Part shown: positions 54,723 through 64,000 of the stretch, in pieces | Numbering within the stretch: position 1 is the stretch's first letter | Layout of the letters: each line of letters starts with the position of its first letter | NCBI RefSeq assembly: GCF_954871325.1 | Contig: NC_088778.1 | Location: 31,508,730 to 31,572,729 of the forward strand | Reading direction: 5' to 3' | Source: Gordionus sp. m RMFG-2023 | Taxonomy: Eukaryota > Nematomorpha > Gordioida > Chordodea > Parachordodidae | Length of the DNA: 64,000 nucleotides | Program-made: the position numbers and the translations under genes | Notes under the pieces: model-generated | Told to the model about the DNA's origin: nothing | Seen by the model: only the letters and a program-made list of their open reading frames with translations | Database searches by the model: none

Positions 54723-57700
54723 ATGTTAGCAATTTATGTTATTTTCTTGTTTACAAATTGTTACCTGATATTTGGAAAAGATGTATACTCATTCAACGTG
54801 ACAGATATAGAAGGAAATAATGTGCCTTTAGAAAAATATAAAGGAAAAGTATTAAATAATTAACTCATTGAGATATAGATATCATCAGGTATCACTGATT
54901 GTTAATGTTGCAAGTAAATGTGGGTACACAGATAAACAATATAAAGGATTGGTATGGCTACAAAAAGAATTTGAAATATATAATCTCTTTAACGTTTTGG
55001 CTTTTCCCTGTAATCAATTTTGGGAACAGGTAATATTAAATTAACAATGAATATTACTAATAAACTAAATTAAGAAAAGTGTTTTAACATCATAAGTCTT
55101 TTATTGCATATTTAATATTAAAAAATGAATTTTATCATGATTAATATATACTTACAACCAGTTTTGGTAAATAGCTCATGAGAGTCAGCTTAGGGATATA
55201 ATATATATTAGATATGGGGAAGGCCTGATCTAAGGGTATGCTCTAGAGGTATAATGTTAAATTTGTAGAAAGGATTATTTAACCTTGATTTCAGCAAAGG
55301 CACATAAAGTTGATGGATATGGTTTTATTTAAAAAAAAAAGTTGTATACAGGTTGCCTAAGATTATTTATTCAAGTGTATTATCTACCTACAAGAGTTGC
55401 TGGTAGTATATATATCTTAAATAACTTAAAAATTTATGTAAGGTATTAGTTTAAAAATTAAATGTATTTTTTTTATTATGCAAGGAACCAGAAACCAATG
55501 CTAATATATTTAAATATGTAAAAGCTACATATAAAGTTAATTTCCCGATGTTTGCAAAAATTGATGTCATTTCAAGAGGATGGGAAAAGGTGGATCCACT
55601 TTGGCTATACATAGGAGGTTAAATTATATATACTTGGTTAAAAATTTACTCATGGACCATTTATTTAATATCAAATTAAGCTAACCCATTAAGAATTTGA
55701 CAATATTTATTAAATAAACTAAAGTTCATATAACCTTAGTCATCTAGTTTTTAGATATATCAGGACTCATAAAAGCATGATAATCTATAATGAGTGTTAG
55801 TATTCATTTGTTTAATGATAAACAACATAATTGTAAATGACAAACCCAGTATATATAATTTAACTAATAATTTTGAAAACAGGGAAATCATAAATTTTAT
55901 AATATTTTTCACCTGAATTATGTAACCTTTATAATTTATTTTCAATAAGCTATTGAAGTTCTGCCATAGGCTTGCTGCCCATTTATTTTTCATTTATCTA
56001 AAAAATTTGTTAAACCCGTCCGCCATATTTTTTAAAATTATTTGATTGGTTAGTTTGACCCCTTATTTAATTTTATTTTACTTATAAAATATGCAAAGGT
56101 TTATATGGAATAAAAAAAATAATAATTTGTAATAAATAGAAAAGTCTGTTCTGCTCATTTCGCCCTTAAAAATATTTCAAATTTCACCCGCCCATAGTTT
56201 AAGATCTTTTAGCAGCCTGCATAATAGGCGTGGGCGGATGTATAAAATTTGCTTGCTTTTATAAAAATATAGTATTTAATAATCTCCAGGTGTTTTATAA
56301 GTAGAGAACAATTAATATCGTAAATATAGCTTCCCAAATAGGATAATTTATTAAACGGAATATTCTTTTTACTTTAAATTATTGTCCCAATCCATCTTTT
56401 AACTCACACAAAAAAGCCCACTATTAACTATGATCCGGAAAAGAGTTGTAAAATTATAGAAGAAACGGGAGCAAGAGGGTTTTTTTATGGTTCGGCCCGG
56501 AAAATAAATCTGAACAAGTTATCTGTTACCGGCATATAATTATTTTTTTTACGATGGAAAAGCCATAAATTAGACCTAATTCTAAGCTTTAAATTTGCGA
56601 ACTTCCGGCATATCGCGTAAAGTCTTATGCACGAGTATATCCGGCCAACAAAAAATCTTTCCGGTTTTGAAATGAAGTATGTTTATTTTTTATAGTTCGT
56701 GAATATTACTTACAAGAAAAATTTAATTACACGTTATCTTACTTACTAGATTTAAAATTTACAATTATGTGATTTTCGAGCAATCATTAATTGAAATGAT
56801 GAAGACACTCGTTAAAAAAAAGAGTGTTCATGGTTTTATTCCCCTGATATCTCCAAGCGCCATTTTTTTAAAAAAAAGATCTAATTACGTTAATACCTAG
56901 ACCACTCAAATAGTGATTCATTTAGGGCCCTAATCAATGACATATAATAATAATACCTAGACTGATGAATACATTCATTAAAAGTGCACATCAATAAAAA
57001 CAGCTGGGGACGCCATTTTGATTACTCATATCCTTATAAAAAAATTAAGCCAGAGACCAATTTATTCCTATGCCTAACGCAACCTTTATTAATGAAATGC
57101 CTGATCATCTAGATAATAAAGAAGCAAGTTATCAATTTAATAGTAGTTTTTTACATGATATAATTACTATATCTGTTACCGAAATGGCGGGTGCAGCTGA
57201 TTTGTATTCAACGACGCTTTCAAGTACATTATTATGAATGCATCGTCAGTCTAGGTATTATTATACATTAACCCTAATGTTATTTCGATATTCAATAGTT
57301 TACCACTTTTATCAATTTTTGCAAAGCGTCTAATTTGAAACTATTCCCCCAAATGTCGAAGTATTTCACCCCCCCCCCTTCCCCCAATTTAAATTTTAAG
57401 AATAAGGTCTTATCCAGTCCATGAGAATTAGGCCTATTGAAAAATGCATTATTCGTTATTCGACTCTTGCTATTCGAGATTGGTAAATTCTATTATTCGT
57501 ATTTTTTATGATTTGTTTAAGATCTAATATACAGATAATTCTTATTCTTTTTTTAAAAGGCCTAATAAGAATGTTTGTCAGGACTATAATTTAAGCCTTG
57601 TATAAATAAATAATAAATATATGTAGATTTATTTATCATAATAATAATACTATAAGAAGTCACCAATTCTCCTCCTACTTGGAATTTTTGGAAATACCTA

Positions 57701-57844
57701 GTGGATAAAAATGGCCAAATAGTTTCTCAATGGGGCCAAAACACGGACGTTAAAGAAATTTATCCCATCATAAAGTCATTGATAAACGAAATGAATTCTT
57801 CTGATGACACCAAGAAACGAACGAATTTGAAAACAGATTTATAA
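54723..57844 (+). CDS. GPX7/8-like Cys glutathione peroxidase, ER type, complete
   Basis: Exons 54723-54848, 54889-55029, 55485-55617 and 57657-57844 join in phase to 195 residues. Residues 1-18 are a signal peptide (MLAIYVIFLFTNCYLIFG). The peroxidatic residue is Cys53 (NVASKCGYT; TGT codon, not Sec). The rest of the tetrad is Gln89 (WEQE), Trp142 and Asn143 (PTWNFWKYL). Cys83 in LAFPCNQF matches the second Cys of GPX7. The protein ends KTDL, close to the REDL and KEDL tails of human GPX7 and GPX8, so it probably stays in the ER lumen, where such enzymes use peroxide to oxidise PDI. FWEQE replaces the usual FGxQE. Intron 1 is only 40 bases and intron 3 holds a MITE. No SECIS is expected. Confidence 0.95.
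56934..57270. repeat. MITE of the CCTAGACTGACG family, copy 2, both ends present
   Basis: Inverted ends AATACCTAGACTGATGAATA and ATGCATCGTCAGTCTAGGTA; the interior matches 28622-28906 in reverse orientation (CAGCTGGGGACGCCATTTTG). A stray TAATACCTAGACCACTCA lies just left (about 56891). It is in intron 3 of the peroxidase gene. The superfamily is not fixed because the target duplication is unclear. Confidence 0.85.
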
Positions 57845-59669
57845 ATTTAGTTGACGTGTTATTAAAAATCATATATGACGTTTTGTTTTTTAAAAAAAAC
57901 ATATGTTTTTCGATCATGAACATGAATGATCAAATTGTATTTTTTTTTATATAATAGTTGAAATGATTAAAAAATAAATATTATATTTATCAACATATCG
58001 AATTCTTATTTTTGGGGTGGCCAGTTGCCAGATCCATGCCTTCCTCCTCTTTCCCTATTAAAAATTCGTCTCAGTTGACCATGAACGTAACCAAAGAAGG
58101 GGATATTCCCCCGGAAAGCTCAACCAATTGTGTCCCTCCCCTCTAGCAAAATTTTGGATACGTGCGTCTATGCAGTTGACAAATACTTCTAATTATTTTT
58201 GATGAATTCCTAGATTGAGCTAATTTCTTGCTCATAACCTTTACTTGGTCCTTTCCTTTGCGTAAGTATACATCATTTGAAATTGCTTAAAAATTGATAT
58301 AAATAACCCAATGTACCTTTGCGCGATGTTACCTTGGCCCACTACTTTGACAAATTATGAAACTAACAATACTAAATAGTTTTCGTATAATAATAAACTA
58401 ACACATATGATAGAATAGGATCAGGCTTGCATTTCATGCTTTATTTATAGTAAATAAGATTAATAATAAAATTCTAGCTCAAAATTAAATATTAATTTTT
58501 AATATTATATAAAAACATATTTTTTTACTTAAAATTATATTGGGTTGCTATAGAAATAATTAACTATAGATATATCATAATTATATATATAAGATTTATT
58601 TTTTAAGATTTTAGACCTTTTTTGAATATCTTTATTATAAATTTATAATTGTCCGAACGTGCCCCGGTCCTCCTTTACAACCTTGGCTGTAAATATATTT
58701 TCATCTCGTGAAACATATTTTATTCTAAAAAAAATATTTAATAACTGACGCACATAAATCATTTTTACCCCAAATATATATGACTTCTAGATAGTTTTAA
58801 AAATGAGCTCTTTGAGACGAGACTAATTGGCCAAGGTTACCCTGCATTCACATAGAGCTAATTTCCGGCGAAGTATACAAAAATGAATATAAAATTTATT
58901 TCATATCTTTGCATCGCCGCCATTTCGAGCCAACTGGGAGTTTGACAGATCTATTATGTTGGGCATAATGTTTTAAAGGGGAAGGATTATTTCAAATATG
59001 CGATTGCAAATTGAATAAAACCTAAGGTTTTCTAGGTGAAGATTTTCACGGGGAAAATAGAATAAAACTGATATTGATACTGGATAGTTGAATGTTTTGA
59101 CATCTTAATGAGTTTGGGAAATTTATCATTAAAATTTCGAAATACAAGATTGGATATTGGTAAGAAAAGCCTTGGGTTGGTTTGGTAATATGTAAAAATC
59201 ATTTATACTAAATTAAAGCTATGGATATATAAATAAAAAATTAATTATATAGATTGAGTACAGATACTTTTAACTAAGGTTTGAAATATTGATTTGTAGT
59301 AAGAATAACATATTTAACTTAAAAAAGGTTAGTAAACTTTGCTTAATAAATTTCCAAAAATATTTTATTTATATTATATTTTTTTTACAAAAAAAAACTC
59401 CAATTTACAATGGTGCGAAAATAAAGTTATGTTTGGGCAAGTGAGAAATTTTTCATGAAAAACAATGAATTTGATAATCAAAATGATATAAATATATTTT
59501 GTGTGGAGATATTCTTATCTTTATAAAAAAAAATGAATATAAAATGTTCAAATAGATTATCCATTCACAAATATTCGATTCTTTGGGAGTAACCACGGAT
59601 GCAGCAACTTGTAATGGTCGTATTTTAGATCATTTTTTACTCCACCTAAATATGGGTAAACAGATTTAC

Positions 59670-59880
59670 TAGTGTTGTTAAACGGCTAGGTTTGAGGCGA
59701 TTTTTAAAAACGGCTAACTCAATATTTTAGCCAGAAAAATATTGACGTTAATCTCGAGATTTTGCTAATAGATGTTCAAAACTTTGTTCCTTCTACAGAC
59801 AAAATCTTCAGGCTTGGGTAATATTTTTTTTAAAAATAAAATATTGAGTTTACCGTTTAGGCTTACACAATATCGGGCTC
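59670..59880. repeat. Foldback hAT-type MITE, AACGGCTC family, right tip eroded
   Basis: It starts TAGTGTTGTTAAACGGCTAG and keeps ACGGCTAACTCAATATTTTA, ATAGATGTTCAAAACTTTGT and CTTCAGGCTTG. The right terminus is degraded after ATTGAGTTTACCGTTTA. Confidence 0.75.
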
Positions 59881-60064
59881 AAGGCATTTGCTTTATGAGC
59901 ATTTACCCGAAGCGTCAAGAGAATTTCCTAAATTTATAGGCCAAAAAAATCGGAAAATAAGGTTTATATTATACGCACGAAATAATTTATATTAAAAAAT
60001 ATAAACCCAACAATTAAGTGTTTGTTTAAAAAGCCCCGATTAAGATTATAACCAAAATAACGTC

Positions 60065-60170
60065 ATGTAAAGAAGTCTAAAGATTTTGCTCATTGCTGGC
60101 AGAGCAGAAATGCTTGGACATCTATTTCCCAAATCTCGATGGTTACATAATAATAATTTAGCTAAAAATA
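60065..60170. repeat. AACGGCTC-family MITE, central fragment
   Basis: CTTGGACATCTATTTCCCAA and AATCTCGATGG match the family middle. Both ends are missing. Confidence 0.5.
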
Positions 60171-61714
60171 TTTATTATAAAAATTATACCCGTAATTTTA
60201 CTGACAAGTATTCCGATCAGAGTGCATATCAAGAAGCCGAGAGGTGTCAACAGCATGAAGGATATCGAATATATTTTACTTTATTTATTATTATTATTTT
60301 TTGATATTACTTAATAATAATTAACAATAATTATAAGTAATTACACAAATTGATAAGGGAAGAGTGACAGAAAGTCATTTATTATTTTTTTAAACGAGTT
60401 TCCGCCAATCGCTTACTAATTTTATTAAAAAGAACAAGAAATTATATTTTAAAAAAAATTTTTAATTATTCGAAATGAAAGAATTTAAATTTACTGAAAT
60501 AAAAATTATTATTAGTAAAGTTGGGCAATTGCTCTATTTTTATCTGTCTTAGCCTACTTATCCGAATAAAACCTAGATTTTAAATCTCAAGTGCATCTTT
60601 ACAGACACTTCTTCGAAAATGGGGGTGGGTGGAGGAGAATACGCAAGATAGTAACTGAAATTTAAGGGAGAAGGTAGAGTTGTGTAAAGTTAACATCATT
60701 AAAATAAAGAGGGGGAAGGATGGGAGGAGAAAGGGTTCAATATAGATCGGAGACGATCGCTTGATTCTACCACTTAATATATAAAAAAAATATATATATT
60801 TATGTTGACTTGACAGTAGTTATCATTGATCCTAGATGTGTCTGGTAATCCTTGGGGATAATTAACTGAGTAGGAGGAAGTAAATTTGAATTTTTTATTA
60901 AATCATAAAGGTCTCATTCAGAGTTTTGAAATAAATCTTTAAAAATTTTTGATTCATCTTGGAAAGATTTTTTGCGTAAAAATTACAAAAAGATTTAGCC
61001 ATTTTTAGGAAAAAATTTGATCAAAAATCTAAGAATTTGATCAAAAATTATTTTGTAAAAAATTTTTCAAACTGGTCGCATTATTTGAGGTTATGTCAAA
61101 AATCTTTTTTAAAAAAATTCTAAAAATTTCAAAACTTTCACAAATTTTAATGAAATAATTATGTTAATTTTTGAAATTTATAAAATTTTCTAGAATTATG
61201 TTTTGGAATGTTTTTATTTTCATGTTTAAAATAGCTTATTTATTTATTTTTATTAAAGTTTCCAAAGTTTGTGAATTTAATTTTTTGATATTTTGGACAC
61301 AGCCTAAAGAGATATACTATTATTATATATCAATATATTAATCTAATTTATTACTATAAAAAAAATGCTCCACAAATAAGAGAATATATGTTTACATGTG
61401 ATGTATAAATAGTTTTTATTATTGTAATAAATAACTTACAATAATATATATTTTCCTAGGCCATCACCTATGGGAGTTTTGTACCTCTCGCTAGTATCTA
61501 AATATATAGAAGTTTACATACATTACTCCTCATGTTTATACCCTTCATAATTATCCTTATCAATGAAAAATTCATGGTGAAAAATTCCAATTTGTGCAAA
61601 ATATAGCATTTGTGGTCGATAAGATGTTAATATTTAATTTATAAATGACGTTATTCTCATCCTTATTCGTAAGAATACATATCTGATAATGATAATTAGC
61701 AAACTGCTCTCCAC

Positions 61715-63909
61715 TTATGTAGAGCAATTGTAATAATGAAGTGAACCCGAATTTATAGCGTTAGCTGCTGAATAACTTGACTGGTTAGAAATCGCGCCAT
61801 CTAAACTATCGGTTCCATTGAAACCCGTTTTGACACGATTGTAACGCATTCGAAATGGTCCATCTTCAAAAAATGCGCGGCAATAAGGTGCGTCGGATAG
61901 GTTGAATAGATGATTTGATTCATTTATAAGACTCAGATTGCTTAAACTATAGTTTAAACCATTGAACGATGGTGGAAATGTAGTTGTATTTATAGGTAAA
62001 TATGGAGTAACTATGTGCTTAGCGTGCTTCGAAAAACCGAGAGTTATGAGAACGCACATTAGATCGGCCATAATTTTACCCGTTATAACCCCCTTGAATA
62101 AATTACTATATATATTTTAAAAAATTTTATACCTTGTAATTGGCGGATCTAACAAACATCCCAAGGAAGAATACAGCTAATGCTTGACCCCCGAACACAC
62201 TCATAGCAAAAAGAGCAGCCTATTTTAATTTTAATTTTAAAAAATAAAAAATTTAATAATTTTTTCATAAGATTAAGATTCTTTTCGCCCCCCCCCCCCC
62301 CCATCCACCCTACTCTTCAGAAAAAGTAATAATGATTCCAAATAATTTAAATATTATCTATTTTGATTTTCCTGTAAACCCGCACCTTCCTTCGCCCAAC
62401 TAATTATTTAGTATAAAACATACGTTAAGGATTCCTTCGACATTTTGCGCCAGAAACGATATTCCGATAACAACCAATCCGTAGGTCATCGCTATGAAAG
62501 GAATAATTATAATAGTTATTTTTTTTGCCTCAAAAAATTAATTAATTAGACTAAAATATGTTAGGTTATTTGGCCAGAATATTTGAAGGCAGAGGTTGAA
62601 ATAAAAAAAAAAAATTTTCCGCAAAATTTTGAGCAAAATATTGTTGAAGGAAGATCACATAATTCATTATTTTTTAAGCATATTAAAAATTTATGATTTT
62701 ATTCATGAAAATAATTATTTAAGCATAAAAATCACAAATGATTTTACTTTTAAAAAAAAGATTTAATATTTTAGATAATGTTATAAAAAACGTGTTTTTG
62801 CATTCCCAAAAAATGTTTATTTAAAGAAAATCTTCAGAGATCGAAATCTTTTGAGATTCATTTAAGATTTAAAGAAAATTTATTTCATTAATGCCCTGTA
62901 CCCAGACCCATATAGGAGATCGGTAAAATGATAGTATTTTGCTCTGCCATGAAAAATTATAAATACAAAGAAAAGGAAAACAATAAATTTAAAAAAATTT
63001 AGCTCTCTACTCATAACACCTTAAGACTATAATCTGAAGTGATTGCTTGACTTTAGTTAAGGTATAAACTTTCATGAAAAATTCTTAAGGTTATTATTTA
63101 TTAAAATAAAAATATTTTGCAAGCAAAAATTATTAGAAGGGTTGGTTTAAATTTATTGATACCGTAATTTATTACGATTTTGGACAGTTAGTAATATTTA
63201 GTGTTGTTACCAAAAAACGCGGGAATTAACGATGGTAGCCCTTTCTTTTTCATTATATCGGTAGCTAGTTTAGGGAAGATGGGAATCATAAAATCTTCCC
63301 ACGTGACGGCAGCCAGAGAATTGAAACTCGAGGATAGAGTGCTTGTTAGGTTTTATCATAGGTTTATTAATTTTTATGTTTTTAAAAAATAATAATATAT
63401 GACTATAAATTATAAATTCGGCTTAAAAAATCAAACTCTCTTTTAAAAAAATAAAAATTTATCCATTCTTACGTAATAAAGAACAATTATTAAATCATCA
63501 ATATTAATTTTAAATTAAAGAGGAAATTTTAGTATCATATTAATAACATCTTTCTTTCTTCCTTCCTTCCTCCCTTCCATCAATATTTTCACTCCCTAAT
63601 CTAAAAAAATAAGCAAAAAAAGATAAATCAGAAAACCTTACTATCTACCACCATTTTAACCCCTTCCACTCCCTATTTTTTCGATTAAAATCTAGCGTCC
63701 CCCATATCCAATTGGAAAAATCTTGCCCTAATTAATAGGATGGGATTCCATTAAGATGGTAAGCTCGAGATTAAGATATCGATTTCAATATAAACCATAT
63801 TTTTCTAAAATAAAATAAACCTTAAAGCTCCACTGAATAAGCAAGCCAAGAATAAACCATTTAACCCTTTAATCTTCTCAAACGATTGCATAGCAAATAC
63901 GGGTAGGAG
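61715..63909 (-). CDS. SLC5 sodium/solute symporter, partial, five exons
   Basis: On the minus strand, exons 63909-63821, 63341-63211, 62491-62424, 62219-62133 and 62092 down to 61715 join in phase. They encode GLNGLFLACLFSGALS plus TLSSSFNSLAAVTWEDF, AMTYGLVVIGISFLAQNVEG, AALFAMSVFGGQALAVFFLG, then GVITGKIMADLMCVLITLGF and a long loop. SLNSLAAVT-type and YG...GI.FLA...G motifs are hallmarks of SLC5, closest to the multivitamin/monocarboxylate (SMVT/SMCT) branch. The substrate cannot be told. The loop has many N-glycosylation sites (NTT, NYS, NLS, NES, NGT, NQS). Upstream exons lie beyond the right edge. The last exon reaches a stop at 61715 without the expected final helices, so a donor before the stop (perhaps near 61754) or C-terminal loss is possible. 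Confidence 0.9.
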
Positions 63910-64000
63910 CTAATTAATTATAATTTTAAAAAAAATCTGGTTTAAAAACGTTCAAATTTTAAGAAAATAAAATTCCCTACCTACCCTGACCCCAAGATAT

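Larger units (their letters stand above)
57845..61714. other. Gene-free spacer between the peroxidase and SLC5 genes
   Basis: The genes face each other (3' ends inward). AATAAA at 57973-57978 is a likely polyadenylation site for the peroxidase. MITE sequence lies at 59670-59880 and 60065-60170. A short frame at 60178-60270 (TDKYSDQSAYQEAERCQQHE) has less biased composition than its surroundings, but I match it to nothing. Confidence 0.5.

Noticed and set aside
54889-55029. Selenocysteine in the peroxidase
   Set aside because: The active-site codon is TGT (Cys), so no recoding or SECIS element is needed.

Overview
The window is animal (metazoan) nuclear DNA: spliced genes with GT-AG introns, strongly AT-rich non-coding sequence, and a heavy load of short DNA transposons. 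The genes found (a KY/hillarin protein, a heparan-sulfate 6-O-sulfotransferase relative, Rab3, a GPX7/8-type peroxidase, an SLC5 symporter) are animal genes. The compact AT-rich style, a 40-base intron and the Rab3 sequence suggest an invertebrate. I cannot settle the phylum from sequence alone.

Layout. 1-2061: repeat fragments and AT-rich DNA. 2062-10526 (+): at least eleven exons of a KY/hillarin-like transglutaminase-fold gene whose core lacks the usual catalytic Cys and His. 10527-14020: gene-free, several MITEs and direct duplications. 14021-18291 (+): an intron-bearing, broken heparan-sulfate 6-O-sulfotransferase gene. 18292-34282: gene-free and repeat-rich, including a hAT element nested in another hAT element (24130-27243). 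34283-53560 (+): a complete Rab3 gene in four exons; its first intron is 16.4 kb and holds a MULE with long inverted arms, a LINE inserted in one arm, and many hAT-type MITEs. 54723-57844 (+): a complete four-exon GPX7/8-like peroxidase with a KDEL-like tail. 57845-61714: gene-free. 61715-63909 (-): five exons of an SLC5 sodium/solute symporter that runs off the right edge.

The host genes share no pathway and look like ordinary neighbours. Rab3 acts on synaptic and secretory vesicles, the peroxidase in the ER, the SLC5 protein at the plasma membrane, and KY/hillarin proteins at the cytoskeleton. Most of the non-genic sequence is hAT-type: several elements have clear 8-base target duplications, and their termini carry GC-rich CCCGACCCG-like arrays that stand out from the AT-rich background. 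Long poly-C or poly-G tracts recur through the window. I found no retrovirus, LTR element, Polinton, CRISPR array or operon structure.
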